Part shown: positions 6,728-16,738 of the stretch, in pieces
How positions within the stretch are numbered: the stretch's first letter is position 1
How the letters are laid out: each line of letters begins with the position of its first letter
From: Bacteroidales bacterium
GTDB lineage: Bacteria; Bacteroidota; Bacteroidia; Bacteroidales; UBA3824
Length of the DNA: 40,151 nt
Assembly (NCBI GenBank): GCA_016287995.1
Contig: JAEEXW010000001.1
Location: 1-40,151 of the forward strand
Direction of reading: 5' to 3'
The notes under the pieces: model-generated
What the model was told of the DNA's origin: nothing
The model's database searches: none
The model's input: the letters and a program-made list of their open reading frames with translations, nothing else
Position numbers and translations under genes: made by a program

Positions 6728-9700
6728 TTAGTCAACTACTTTTACTTTCTTTCCCTTTGTCTTTACAAAGATTTTGTTGTCGTCGAGTTTTTCGCAGATA
6801 ACTCCCGGCAAATAGAATTCGCCTTTGTAAGCGGCAACGAGCCGTGTTTTGAAAGTTATTTCGCCCTTTGAGTTCAAAGAGAAATACGTGTATTTTCTGT
6901 CATCCCTGACATCGGTGTAATTAATCGAATATGAAACCGGACGGTAATAATAATCGTCATCGTCGTCATCGCCTGAACCGCTTTCAAGAACGGAGTTGTC
7001 GATTTCCCAACCCGAAGCAAACATTTCGGTAATTACAAGATTGTCAATGTATTCGCCGGAAGGATTCTTAATCGTTACGGCAGCCGTAAACTCTGTTCCC
7101 TGTTTCAAGTTGTCGGGCTGGATTGCTCTGCCGTCGTCGTCAAGATACCTTACCTGAGCCGTCAAAACCGAACTTTCAGCCTTTTCGTTGCCCGCCTCAG
7201 GAATACCCTGATTGAGGATTTCAACGTAAAGTTGTCCCGAAGATTTGTTTGTAAACGATACTACCTGCTGACCTTCGGCGTTGAATTTCAAGTCGTTGGA
7301 AACAAACAGTTTTTCAGAGTTTATGTCCTGGTTTGCGCCTGAGTTAAACGAATAACTGCAAGTGATTTTCGATGCCGGTTTGTATTTGTCGAAATATTTT
7401 CCGAGCGCAAACACCGACAGAGCCTCGTAATTAAGCGGTGCGTAGTAATATTCGGAATTGAGTTCTTCCGAAAGTTTTTTAGCAACCTCAAAAGCGGTGT
7501 TTTTGTCGTTCAAATCGCAGAGAACCATCAACTTAACGGCTCTGTCATAACCGCCTTTCTTAACAATGGGGTTAAGCAGTTTTGCTCCCGCGTCGGCTTT
7601 TGAACTCAGGGCATACGCGCCTGACAAATAGATAATTGCCTCGTCAGAGAGGTTTTTCATTTGTTTCAAACGGTTCATCTGACCCGTCAAAGCCTCGTTG
7701 CAAAGTGCCAGAGTATAAAGTCTGTAAGCCTGAGTGCCGTAACTTGAATAATTGTCGGGTGTCCAACTTTCGGCTTTGGTTTTCTGATACTTTTTCCACT
7801 TGTCCAAAAAGTCTTTTTTAACGGAGTAACCCGCTTTTTTAGCCTCGCAGATAAAATGTCCTGCGTAACTTGTTATGTAAACGTCGGTGTAATTGTAGTT
7901 TCTCCAATAACTGAGTCCGCCGCTTGAAGCCTGATAAGCGTAAATTTTTTCGATTGCCCTCTTGACAATGCTTTCAACCGTGTCTTTGCGTCCTGCTGGC
8001 ATATCTGACATCTTGCTTGCAAAAAGGAATGCAAAACCCTGACTTACAACGCTGTAAAGCGATTCATACGGGTAATTTTCCACTTCTGCGAGGTGATAGT
8101 CGATGTTGAAAGGCAGAATTGCGCCGACGTTGATTTTGCCGGTGTTGGTGTTTTTTCTGCCGATTGCCTCAAACGGAATTTCCACCGTCTGACCTTGCTC
8201 AACAAGTTTTGAAATCGTCTGCTGCGATTTTACATTGGGCTGACGGATTTCCACTTTGAGCGTATAATCGGACTTGTAACTGCCGGAGGTTGCTGAAATT
8301 TCAACCACGCCAATAGAAGGCAAATCAGAGGTTTCAAGTTCAAAATACGGACACTGCTCGCCTTTGCCGTCAAAGGTCAACTCCTTGACAGTCTCGCCGT
8401 TAGCCTTAAAACCGCCGGAGGCTTTTATGCTGAGTTTCACGTCCCTGATTTTGTCCTCGCCGGTGAAAACTGTTACGGGCAGGGAGAATTTTTCCGACGT
8501 GCTGAGAAGTCTCGGCGTTGTCGCAAAAATCATAAGCGGTTTGGTAACGGTTGCTGTTTTTTCAGCCGAGCCGAAAGCCGTACTGTTGCCTGCCACAACC
8601 ATCGCCCTTACAGAGCCGATGTATTTAGGCATTTTTATAGTGTGCGTACGTTTTTGACCGCTGTAAGTAAAGGGTCCCAAGAATTTTACGACCGTTTCAA
8701 AATTGTTGGCTTTTGAAGAGTTTGAGCCGCCGTTTTCATCGTCGCCGCCGACAGAGAAAATCTTTTCGATTTTGCCGCCGAACGCGCCGATAACATTGTC
8801 GAACATATCAAAAGTCCTGATTTTAAGACTCGGTCTCGAATAGAAAGTCTTCCACGGGTCAGGCGTTTTGAAGTGCGTCAAATCCAAAATACCGTCGTCA
8901 ACCAAAGCAATAGTGTAAGTCATTGTCTTTGAATCCTTTTCCGAAACCGTGATTTGAACCTCGCTTTCAGCCTCTATCTTGTCGGGCATTGAGATTACGG
9001 GTTCGAGTTTTGTCTTCTTGTCCTCAACGTTGACCGGCAAAACACCGTACATTCTTATCGGCAAATCGTTGACGGTCTGACCGTGGGGCTGCAACAAGGT
9101 TACAAAAACGTAAACGCCCGGCACCATTTTTTCGTCAACCTTAAATTCAAACTCGGTGTTGCCGGCTTTGGTGTTAATCCACTGGTTTCTGATAACTTTT
9201 GAAGCTGTTTCAATTGAAATCAACGCCCTTGAATCCTCCGGTGCGGGAATGTTGACTTTTACCGTTTCGCCTACGTTGTAGACCGTCTTGTCTGACGAAA
9301 GTTCCACAACGGTAGAGCCTTGCGAGAGCATCGGGCTTCTGCCGAAACTGTCAGGCCAGTCCATGTAGAAAATCTCCGAAGCGCAAACGCCGCTTGTCAT
9401 GTCCCTGACCTCAACCATATAACGTCCCCAGTCAGGATACGAAACCTGAAACGTGAACTGCGCCTTGCCGTTAATCATCAGCGTGTCGCCGCACAAAACC
9501 TGCGAATTGTAGTCTGAAATATAATTGTCGGAATCATACCAGTACTGCCATTTCAGTTTGAAAAGTCTTACGGCGATTTTGTGGGACTTGGAATCCAACT
9601 CGCCTTTGTTGGTAACTGCCACCAAGTCAACGGTATGCGGCTTGTCAACTTCCAAACATCTGCCGTCGGTTTCAGGAAGTTTCAAGCCCAAGTAATACTC

Positions 9701-12265
9701 GTAGGGGCAGACATCGATGTGGAAACCGTCAACAGAAAACGCGCCGCCTTTTTCAAATACTTTCACCTCGTAGAAAGCCCTCATTTTGTTGGGATACGTG
9801 CGCCAGGAGTTGCTCAAAAATTCGTCAGAGATACTTCCCTGACCGTTTTCGTTTAAAACGCCTTCGCCGACCTGCTGCATATAACCGTCAAAATCAGCAG
9901 CCTTGACGTTGGAGAAAGTATAGCCTTTGAACTTGTCGAAATTCAGTTCCGCAGGTTTCAAAGAGCGGCTGACATGGTATTTCAAGTTTGCAGCCTTTGC
10001 GCCGTGCAGCCATGACGAAGTGATTCTCATAACGTTGCCTTTGCTTGTGAGAGTTCCTTTGTTGAACTCGGCAAAGATTTTCAGTCTGTTAGGTTTGATG
10101 TTTTCAACCCTCAGAGTCTTGCGGAAAGATGCGTTTCCGCAGTTGACAACAGCCTCGTAACTGCCAGTTACGGCATCGTCAGCGGTCTTGAAATTAAACA
10201 CGTAGAAGTTTGACGGATTTTTTGTAACCGTCTCTTTTACAATCTGTTGAGAGAGAGAATTTCTGACTTCCAAAGTTATCGGGAAACCCTGCGGAAGTGA
10301 TTTGCCGTCCTCTTCTTTCAAAATAAAACTCAAATGTATTGAGTCTCCGGGTCTCCAAACGCCTCTTTCACCGTAGAGAAAGCCTCTCAGACCGTCGGTT
10401 ACATCCGCACCTGAAACGTCGAATTTGCTCAGCGACAATGAGTTGCCGTCTTCGAGTTTCAAATAGTTGGCTTCTTTGCCGCTTCTTGCAACGGCGATGT
10501 AAGCCTTTTTAGCGTCGGCAAAAACAGCCTTGCCTTCGCCGTCGGTTGTAGTTTTTGCCAAAAGTTGCTGCTGATAGCCGTAAAGTTCAACGGTTGCCCC
10601 GCTGACAGGTTTGGCGGTTCTGAGGTCGGTCGCAAAAACCGAAACGGAATTGTCAGGACCTTTTTTGGCAATCATTCCGACGTTGGTTGCCAAAATGCAC
10701 TGCTCGATGAATTTGTCTTTCTGATAGTACATTTTGTAGCACGGATTGTTTTCGTTGCGCCAGTTGTAACCCGCGCTCGAATAATAATAGTCGTCAACGC
10801 CGTAATATCTGTCATAATCGTCAAAATCCTTGATGTCAACATCCTGCTCGTCAGCGCAGTTGTCGCCGCCGCCGCAAGTGTCGCAGTCGAAAATCGCGTG
10901 GGACTTTCTGAAAGAAATTTTTACGTCGTAAATCGTTCCCGGCTCGGAACTGATGAGTTTTGAAAGTTCAAGATAATATCTGTTCCATTCCTTGATTTTT
11001 GAGTCGTCCTCGTCGGCAATGTGAATGGTTTTTCTCAAAACCGGAACGCCGGTTCTTGAAAGATTTTCATTGTTCCAATAGTCGCTGTAATCGCGGATAT
11101 AACTCAAAATGTTGTTTTCCAAGACTTTGATAATCGTAACGTCCACCGCTTTGAGGTTGACCGCCTCAAAAGGATATACAAGGCCGTTTTCGCTTTCAGG
11201 AAGAATTAGACCCGTTTTAACGGTTCTGACCTGAGGCTTCTGCATCTCAAAATCAGCGGTAAAAGTCTTGCTGTCAGAGAGTTTTACGCCAAGCACGTTT
11301 TGAATGCCTTCCGAAACCGTAACCTTGACCTCGCCGCGCTGTTTTACCGCCGGAAAAACGTTGACGCAGTTGTCGTCAATTTGAATTTTTATTTCGGTGT
11401 TTTCGCCGCTCCTGCTGTCAAAAAACGTTACAAGACCCGCCATGTTCTGATTGTCTTTCAAGGGATCTGAAAACATGATTTTAAGACACTGGTCGGGAGC
11501 GTTTACAACTTCGAGCCTGTCAATTCTGAACTCGTTGACGGCGGGAATTTCCACCTGCTTTTCGCCTCTGGAATCCGCGGAAATTTTTGAGCCGTCATAT
11601 TTTATGGAAAGAATTTCCGTCTTGTCAAAACGCTCAATGCTGTCGATTGAAAAAACAAAATTCTGGCTTTTGTCTTCCAGTTCACGGAAATTGACGTTGA
11701 TATTTTTGCCGCAATACTGCGCCGAAACTGCGCGTTTTATGTTTTGCAAATCCTCGTAGTCGGCAGTTCTTACAACACCCGTAACGCTCTGAAATTTAAG
11801 CGTTTTTTTGTCGGTTGTGGTCTGACTTTCTATCAAAACCTTCATGTCCTGCTTTATGACCGAAAAACCGAAAACAAATTTTTTCAAACGTTTTTCGTCG
11901 GTTTTGACAAGTTTTCCGAGGTTGAATTCCGCAACATAGTCCTGCGAATTTTTAAAACCTTTTTCGGGTGTAAATTCGATGGTTCTCTCATCGGTAAATT
12001 TGCACGAGCCGCTTACCGACGGATAAAACTTAATCAAATCTCCCGCTTTGGCGTCTTTGTCGATTTTTTGCGCCAAATCGCTGTTTAAAACAACTTTAAC
12101 GGTACTGTTTTTATTAATCATACCGTTGGTGTAAGCCGAAATATACCTTGCAAACTCCACGTCCAAGGCGTTTATTTCAGGCTTTGAACCCCTTAGCACC
12201 GCCCAGAGTATCACTCCTAAGACGACAAGGGACGCTCCTAAAATAATGATTCGTTTTTTCGTCAT
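6728..12265 (-). CDS. Bacterial alpha-2-macroglobulin family protein lacking the thioester motif
   Basis: A very large protein (1845 residues) with an N-terminal membrane segment (about 7-25) and no lipobox. Repeated macroglobulin-like beta domains follow, including a typical LRGFLYGERGVWRPGDSIHL segment, the central A2M stretch with LMIFATTPRLLS, and a helical thioester-domain region containing SSGGLSYWRNYNYTDVYITS. Bacterial A2Ms are periplasmic protease traps or envelope-integrity proteins. The thioester site, normally YPYGCxEQ, here reads YPYESLYS (from residue 1398), so neither the Cys nor the Gln is present and covalent trapping is not possible. Two acidic/tyrosine-rich patches occur, near residue 500 and near 1764 (six Asp in a row, then YYY). 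It is the last gene of the queA/serine hydrolase run and is followed by a good terminator. No PBP1c gene, the common partner, is adjacent. Confidence 0.92.
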   Translation of the reverse strand: MTKKRIIILGASLVVLGVILWAVLRGSKPEINALDVEFARYISAYTNGMINKNSTVKVVLNSDLAQKIDKDAKAGDLIKFYPSVSGSCKFTDERTIEFTPEKGFKNSQDYVAEFNLGKLVKTDEKRLKKFVFGFSVIKQDMKVLIESQTTTDKKTLKFQSVTGVVRTADYEDLQNIKRAVSAQYCGKNINVNFRELEDKSQNFVFSIDSIERFDKTEILSIKYDGSKISADSRGEKQVEIPAVNEFRIDRLEVVNAPDQCLKIMFSDPLKDNQNMAGLVTFFDSRSGENTEIKIQIDDNCVNVFPAVKQRGEVKVTVSEGIQNVLGVKLSDSKTFTADFEMQKPQVRTVKTGLILPESENGLVYPFEAVNLKAVDVTIIKVLENNILSYIRDYSDYWNNENLSRTGVPVLRKTIHIADEDDSKIKEWNRYYLELSKLISSEPGTIYDVKISFRKSHAIFDCDTCGGGDNCADEQDVDIKDFDDYDRYYGVDDYYYSSAGYNWRNENNPCYKMYYQKDKFIEQCILATNVGMIAKKGPDNSVSVFATDLRTAKPVSGATVELYGYQQQLLAKTTTDGEGKAVFADAKKAYIAVARSGKEANYLKLEDGNSLSLSKFDVSGADVTDGLRGFLYGERGVWRPGDSIHLSFILKEEDGKSLPQGFPITLEVRNSLSQQIVKETVTKNPSNFYVFNFKTADDAVTGSYEAVVNCGNASFRKTLRVENIKPNRLKIFAEFNKGTLTSKGNVMRITSSWLHGAKAANLKYHVSRSLKPAELNFDKFKGYTFSNVKAADFDGYMQQVGEGVLNENGQGSISDEFLSNSWRTYPNKMRAFYEVKVFEKGGAFSVDGFHIDVCPYEYYLGLKLPETDGRCLEVDKPHTVDLVAVTNKGELDSKSHKIAVRLFKLKWQYWYDSDNYISDYNSQVLCGDTLMINGKAQFTFQVSYPDWGRYMVEVRDMTSGVCASEIFYMDWPDSFGRSPMLSQGSTVVELSSDKTVYNVGETVKVNIPAPEDSRALISIETASKVIRNQWINTKAGNTEFEFKVDEKMVPGVYVFVTLLQPHGQTVNDLPIRMYGVLPVNVEDKKTKLEPVISMPDKIEAESEVQITVSEKDSKTMTYTIALVDDGILDLTHFKTPDPWKTFYSRPSLKIRTFDMFDNVIGAFGGKIEKIFSVGGDDENGGSNSSKANNFETVVKFLGPFTYSGQKRTHTIKMPKYIGSVRAMVVAGNSTAFGSAEKTATVTKPLMIFATTPRLLSTSEKFSLPVTVFTGEDKIRDVKLSIKASGGFKANGETVKELTFDGKGEQCPYFELETSDLPSIGVVEISATSGSYKSDYTLKVEIRQPNVKSQQTISKLVEQGQTVEIPFEAIGRKNTNTGKINVGAILPFNIDYHLAEVENYPYESLYSVVSQGFAFLFASKMSDMPAGRKDTVESIVKRAIEKIYAYQASSGGLSYWRNYNYTDVYITSYAGHFICEAKKAGYSVKKDFLDKWKKYQKTKAESWTPDNYSSYGTQAYRLYTLALCNEALTGQMNRLKQMKNLSDEAIIYLSGAYALSSKADAGAKLLNPIVKKGGYDRAVKLMVLCDLNDKNTAFEVAKKLSEELNSEYYYAPLNYEALSVFALGKYFDKYKPASKITCSYSFNSGANQDINSEKLFVSNDLKFNAEGQQVVSFTNKSSGQLYVEILNQGIPEAGNEKAESSVLTAQVRYLDDDGRAIQPDNLKQGTEFTAAVTIKNPSGEYIDNLVITEMFASGWEIDNSVLESGSGDDDDDDYYYRPVSYSINYTDVRDDRKYTYFSLNSKGEITFKTRLVAAYKGEFYLPGVICEKLDDNKIFVKTKGKKVKVVD

Positions 12266-12340
12266 AATTTAAAATGATTTTTGATTGTTTAAATTATGCA
12301 AAGAAAACAAAAAAAATGGTAACAAGCAAATTTTTTGAGG

Positions 12341-14863
12341 TTAAATTCCGAGTCCGTCGTATACAGCCTGACAAATCTTCTGGCGGATTTTCAACGTGTT
12401 GATTTTCTGATTGGAAGACTCAGGATAAACCCTGTTTGAAAGGAAAACAATTACGATTCCGTTTTCCGGGTCGCTCCATGCGCACGTCCCGGTAAAACCC
12501 GTATGACCGTAAGTTGAGGCGGATGCGCTCAAAGCGGCGTATTTTGAGGGTGCCATGTCAAAACCGAGAGCCCTGCCCGTGGAAGGCTGGCGCGAGGTAA
12601 ATTTTTCAACCGTCAACGAATCCAAATATCTTTTGCCGCCGTAAACGCCTTTGTTTAAGAGCATTTGAAACAAGATTCCGAGGTCCTGCGCCGAAGAAAA
12701 AAGTCCCGCGTTGCCTGACACTCCGCCTAAAAGCGCAGCCGAAGGGTCATGCACGTCGCCGCAGATATATTTTCCCGTCCAGCCGTTTTTTTCGGTCGGG
12801 GCGATTTTGTAATTGTTGAAATACTTGTATGGCGTATAACAGGTGTTTTTCATGCCGAGGGGCGCGTAAAATTTTTCCGCCAAAAAATCGTCTGTTTTGC
12901 GTTTCAAAATGTTTTCGCAAGCCATTTGCAGCAGAATCATATTTACGTCGGAATATTTGTACGGTTTTTTGTCAGAGACTTTCAGCCGCATGATGGAATT
13001 GTAAATCGTATCGGCGTAATTGTTTCTGAGCCAGAGACTTTCTGAAACACGGATTTCCGCGCTGTCCTTTATAAAATGGTCAGAATAATATTCGTTGAAA
13101 ATAATCTTCTCCAAATCAGACACGCAAACCGAATCCAAGTTGACGTTGTATTCTCTTACAAAACGTCCTATCGCATACGGAGAATTAGAATAACGGTAAA
13201 TCGGCACGTTTGGCGAAATGCCGCTTCTGTGCTCCAAAACCGACTGAACGGAAACATCATAGACGGTTTTTTTCGGCACTTTTGCCTCGGAAGTCCAGTC
13301 AATGGGCTTGTCAAAATATTTGCCGAGTTTTTCTTTTGTGTCAAGAAGTTTTTCACCGGTCAGATACATTGCCATAACCGTGGTTGCCGAAATTTTGGTA
13401 AGCGAGGCAATATCGTAAATGTCGTCGGTGTTGACGGGTTTTGAGTCGAGGTCGTACGTAAAATATCCGAAGGCTTTGTTAACCAGCACTTTGTTGTCTT
13501 TGCTGACAAAAATCTGACAGCCGGGAAAACAGCGGTTGAGAATCGCAAAATTGACAATCGAGTCTATCGTGTCGCGGTAATTTTTTTCAAAACTCTCGTC
13601 TTGAAGATACTGCAAACGTGTCGGCAAAAGTTTTACGGAAGTGCCTTTTTTGATGTTTTCAAAACCTGAGAGCGGGAATTTTCCTGAGACTTTTACGCCG
13701 CCGAAAACCGCTTGTGCCGCTATATCTCCCGCTAAATAGCCGTTGCCGAAAACCTGCAAAACAGATTTTGCGCCCAAGAGTTTCAAGTTGTCCTCATAAT
13801 TGATGTTTACGACGCACGAATGTCCGCTTTTTAGCACGGGGCGGATAAGATTTATGATTTCTTTGTTGTCCAACTTGCAGTTAATAAGGAAGATGACGTT
13901 TTTCTTAAAGTTCTCTTTTATAACGCCTTCTGTTTCCAAAACCGTCGGATTGCAATAGTAATAATTCGGCTTGCAGTACATGGAAGTCCGCGACAAAAAT
14001 CCCGCCTGACGCAGACCGCCGATTTGGATTATCGTCAAATCCGTCAAATCTTTTACCGGCAGAAATTTTGAATCGTTTTTAACGCAGGTTATTGATTTTA
14101 AAGCGGCTAATAGGGCAGCCTCTTTTTTGGAAACATTTTCCTGCAAAACGGGCTCTGAGGAATACTGGTATTTTCCGCGCAAAATACGCAGGACTTTTTC
14201 GTCAACAGCATTGACAAGATGTTTTTTCTTGTCGTTTGAGAGCAGTTTTTTTACATCGGCGACAACTTCATCGGGAGAGAGCGTACCCATAGCGAGTCCG
14301 TTGTCAGAGAGTAATATTTCTTTCAAATCTTCTGTATTGCTGAAATTTTTTACGGAAAATCCGTTCATGGAGTTAAGCGGCACTTTTTCTGAAAATTTGC
14401 CGCAGACCGCATTTACGCCGATGGTTTTGAGAGTGTCGGCAATCAGGACGCAAAAATTTTTCAAAACCGTTTCGTCTTTGCCGGAAGCCAAAACAGCATA
14501 CGGATTCATATAATTCGGCAAATCAGCCATCGGTTTTGAAATGTCGCAGATATTGAAAAGCGGAACTCCTGATTTTTGCGAAATGAAATCCACGTTGTTT
14601 TTTAATTCGTTGAAACTCATTGCATTATAAACAACGCCGGAAGGAATTTTGTCCAACAGAGCGGGATTTTTGTCCCGTGAATCATAAATGTAAAGTTGAA
14701 GAATTTTTTCTTCAACACTCATCTTAGAAAAAACGCTGTCTGCCAGCGAAACACTTTGAATATCAGAAATATAGTTATCACTTTCGCTGCTGTGAGCGAA
14801 AGTGAAAGCAAATACCGGCAACAATGCTGCCGCGATAACCGCCAAGATGATTGTCCTTTTCAT
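12341..14863 (-). CDS. Serine hydrolase (class C beta-lactamase/PBP fold) with an eroded GH3-like N-terminal domain
   Basis: An 840-residue exported protein (signal peptide about 1-23). Residues about 430-840 form a complete PF00144-type domain with S487-L-T-K490, the Y637-S-D motif and H787-T-G. These are the expected nucleophile, general base and third motif of penicillin-binding-like esterases and peptidases. Residues about 35-410 follow the course of a GH3 beta-N-acetylglucosaminidase (the start MSVEEKILQLY, and VFGGVKVSGKFPLSG at its end), an architecture common in Bacteroidota. However, the region is short and the K-H-F-x-G-H-G signature and the catalytic Asp motif are absent, so sugar hydrolysis is unlikely. 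It begins immediately after the queA stop and precedes the A2M gene by 75 bp. A role in peptidoglycan turnover is inferred from the family. Confidence 0.88.
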   Translation of the reverse strand: MKRTIILAVIAAALLPVFAFTFAHSSESDNYISDIQSVSLADSVFSKMSVEEKILQLYIYDSRDKNPALLDKIPSGVVYNAMSFNELKNNVDFISQKSGVPLFNICDISKPMADLPNYMNPYAVLASGKDETVLKNFCVLIADTLKTIGVNAVCGKFSEKVPLNSMNGFSVKNFSNTEDLKEILLSDNGLAMGTLSPDEVVADVKKLLSNDKKKHLVNAVDEKVLRILRGKYQYSSEPVLQENVSKKEAALLAALKSITCVKNDSKFLPVKDLTDLTIIQIGGLRQAGFLSRTSMYCKPNYYYCNPTVLETEGVIKENFKKNVIFLINCKLDNKEIINLIRPVLKSGHSCVVNINYEDNLKLLGAKSVLQVFGNGYLAGDIAAQAVFGGVKVSGKFPLSGFENIKKGTSVKLLPTRLQYLQDESFEKNYRDTIDSIVNFAILNRCFPGCQIFVSKDNKVLVNKAFGYFTYDLDSKPVNTDDIYDIASLTKISATTVMAMYLTGEKLLDTKEKLGKYFDKPIDWTSEAKVPKKTVYDVSVQSVLEHRSGISPNVPIYRYSNSPYAIGRFVREYNVNLDSVCVSDLEKIIFNEYYSDHFIKDSAEIRVSESLWLRNNYADTIYNSIMRLKVSDKKPYKYSDVNMILLQMACENILKRKTDDFLAEKFYAPLGMKNTCYTPYKYFNNYKIAPTEKNGWTGKYICGDVHDPSAALLGGVSGNAGLFSSAQDLGILFQMLLNKGVYGGKRYLDSLTVEKFTSRQPSTGRALGFDMAPSKYAALSASASTYGHTGFTGTCAWSDPENGIVIVFLSNRVYPESSNQKINTLKIRQKICQAVYDGLGI

Positions 14864-16069
14864 TTATTCCAATTTTTCGACCTTCAAAAAACAACTGTCG
14901 CCGTAACTCAAAAATCTGAAATTGTTGTTTAACGCGTAATCGTAAATTTTTTTCCAGTCTTCTCCGACAGCCGCCGCAACAAGCAGCAAAAGAGTGCTTT
15001 GCGGCTGGTGAAAATTGGTTATTATATTGTTTACGATTCGGTATTTGTAACCCGGACAAATCATAACCGAGGTTGAGGCTTTGAAACTTTTTTCGCCTTT
15101 TTTGTCAATAAAATCAATAATTGCGCGGATTGCGGTTTCAGCGTCAGTATTCGGCTCATTTTCATAACATTCCCATTGCGAGAGTGTTACCGGATTTTCA
15201 CCTTTCAGAATTTTGATTCCCGACCAATAAAGTGTCTCCAAAGTTCGTACCGAAGTAGTGCCGACGGCGGTAATTTTTGAAGAAAATTTCAAAATTTTTT
15301 CAAGCGTATCTCTGCTTACTTCAAAGACTTCCCTGTGCATTTCGTGCCCGCCGATTGTCTCGCTTTTGACGGGCTTGAAAGTACCCGCGCCGACGTGCAA
15401 AGTAAGGGCGGCTTTTTCACATTCGAGGTTTTCCAAAAGTTGCGGCGTAAAATGCAGACCGGCTGTCGGCGCAGCAACAGAGCCTTTGAAATGGGAGTAA
15501 ACAGTCTGATAATCAACGCTGTCTGAGGTTTCAGCCTTGCGGTTGAGATACGGCGGAATCGGGATTTGTCCGGCGATGTCGATTATGTCAGAAAAAGTGT
15601 AATCGCCTGACCAAGAAAATTTTACGATGACTTCGCCGCCTAAGACTTCCGTTTTTTCAGCCTCAAAAATTATGTTTTGATTGTTGTAAGAAAATTCGCG
15701 TTTGAGGTTAAAATTTTTCCAGCGTTTGAGATTTCCCGCCAAACATTTCCATTGACAAGAATTTTTAGCGGCAAAATTGTTTTCGTAGTCCGCCGGAGAA
15801 AAAGGTTCAAGACAAAAAATCTCGATTCTCGCGCCGTTTTCGTTGAAAAATTCCAAACGCGCAGGAATAACTTTTGTGTTGTTGACTACCAAAAGAGAGT
15901 CCTTGTCCAAAAGTTCTGTGATGTCGGAAAAAACGCCTTCGGAAATTTCTTTGTCTTTGTAAATCAAGAGTTTGCATTTGTCCCTTTCTTTCAAGGGAAA
16001 CTTTGCAATTTTTTGTTCGGGCAGATTATATGTATAATCTGCAATTTTTATTGACTGTTGAGGTATCAT
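14864..16069 (-). CDS. queA: S-adenosylmethionine:tRNA ribosyltransferase-isomerase
   Basis: A 401-residue QueA. The enzyme transfers and isomerises the ribosyl part of S-adenosylmethionine onto 7-aminomethyl-7-deazaguanine at the wobble position of tRNA, giving epoxyqueuosine. Landmarks include YNLPEQKIAKFPLKERDKC near the start, LLVVNNTKVIPARL, SVAAPTAGLHFTPQLL with the GLHFT motif, LTLHVGAGTFKPV, and the C-terminal IITNFHQPQSTLLLLVAA. All are standard for the family and the length is normal. The start at 16069 lies only 1 nt after the small frame ending at 16071, and its stop abuts the next start, so it sits inside an operon. No other queuosine gene is visible nearby. Confidence 0.97.
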   Translation of the reverse strand: MIPQQSIKIADYTYNLPEQKIAKFPLKERDKCKLLIYKDKEISEGVFSDITELLDKDSLLVVNNTKVIPARLEFFNENGARIEIFCLEPFSPADYENNFAAKNSCQWKCLAGNLKRWKNFNLKREFSYNNQNIIFEAEKTEVLGGEVIVKFSWSGDYTFSDIIDIAGQIPIPPYLNRKAETSDSVDYQTVYSHFKGSVAAPTAGLHFTPQLLENLECEKAALTLHVGAGTFKPVKSETIGGHEMHREVFEVSRDTLEKILKFSSKITAVGTTSVRTLETLYWSGIKILKGENPVTLSQWECYENEPNTDAETAIRAIIDFIDKKGEKSFKASTSVMICPGYKYRIVNNIITNFHQPQSTLLLLVAAAVGEDWKKIYDYALNNNFRFLSYGDSCFLKVEKLE

Positions 16070-16070
16070 T

Positions 16071-16217
16071 TTAATTTTTGAAAAATTCTTTACAAGAAAT
16101 ATTTATATCAATAAATTCAAAATTATGTTCAGGAAGCATGTCATAAACTTTTTTTGCCTCGCTGTCGGCGGAAACAAAATATGCTATATCGCTTTCCGAA
16201 TGTGCCTGAGCAAACAT
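16071..16217 (-). pseudogene. Probable out-of-frame C-terminal tail of the gene at 16141-16722
   Basis: A 48-codon open frame starting at an ATG at 16217 and stopping 1 nt before queA. Its translation (MFAQAHSESDIAYFVSADSE, then a helix and a FEFIDINISCKEFF strand-helix) has normal amino acid composition, whereas the overlapping last 25 residues of the other frame are rich in Arg, Lys, Cys and Phe and look random. Removing one A from the A4-T-A5 tract at about 16216-16225 joins the two frames into a protein of about 216 residues. The tail resembles the last strand-helix-strand of PIN-domain nucleases, but that is a weak impression. It could also be a tiny separate gene. Confidence 0.55.
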
Positions 16218-16722
16218 TTTTATTTTCGTATCCCCTTATTTCTTTAAGCCATTTGTCAGGGTCGCCGACAGACTCCCATCTCGGTGTTGACTTTTCAATC
16301 AAACCGTTCAAATATTCTTCGTCATAAACCGGATTGTGTTCAAAAATTTCAACCATTTCAAAACTTTCGGAATCATACTCCCACGTGTCGGTACGCTGAC
16401 GGTATGAAACAAGAATACCGCAATTTTTATAATCCGGATTCTCTTTTATAATTTTCAATTGTTCCGGTGATACTTTTATCTTGTATGTCAAACCGTTGTC
16501 GCAATTCAAGACAACAAATTTCGCGCTTGTTTTTACTATCGTTCCGTAAAAGTTTTTTTCTTCTTTTATCCAGACGACATCTTTTTCTTCGGTTTCTTTT
16601 TCCTGAATCATACGCGGCAAAAAACTCACAGCCTCACGCATTTGCCTAAGGTTGAAACTTCTGAAAATTTCAAAAAAGTTTCTCAGTTGCGGGTCTTTGG
16701 TTTTGAATTGAACTTTTCTCAT
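16141..16722 (-). CDS. Hypothetical protein, probably frameshifted near its C-terminus
   Basis: As read, 193 residues from the ATG at 16722 (MRKVQFKTKD). An upstream in-frame ATG at 16809 is less likely because a perfect -7 box (16739-16746) lies between the two. There is no signal peptide. The first part is basic and helical, the middle (about 50-110) reads like a small beta barrel, and residues about 140-168 contain YDEEYLNGLIEKSTPRWE followed by DPDKWLKEIRGYE, a helical tail reminiscent of antitoxin C-termini. The last 25 residues appear to be out-of-frame. I do not recognise the family. It heads the queA/serine hydrolase/A2M run and is divergent from the Smr gene. Confidence 0.6.
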   Translation of the reverse strand: MRKVQFKTKDPQLRNFFEIFRSFNLRQMREAVSFLPRMIQEKETEEKDVVWIKEEKNFYGTIVKTSAKFVVLNCDNGLTYKIKVSPEQLKIIKENPDYKNCGILVSYRQRTDTWEYDSESFEMVEIFEHNPVYDEEYLNGLIEKSTPRWESVGDPDKWLKEIRGYENKNVCSGTFGKRYSIFCFRRQRGKKSL

Positions 16723-16738
16723 AATCCGTATTTTTCCG

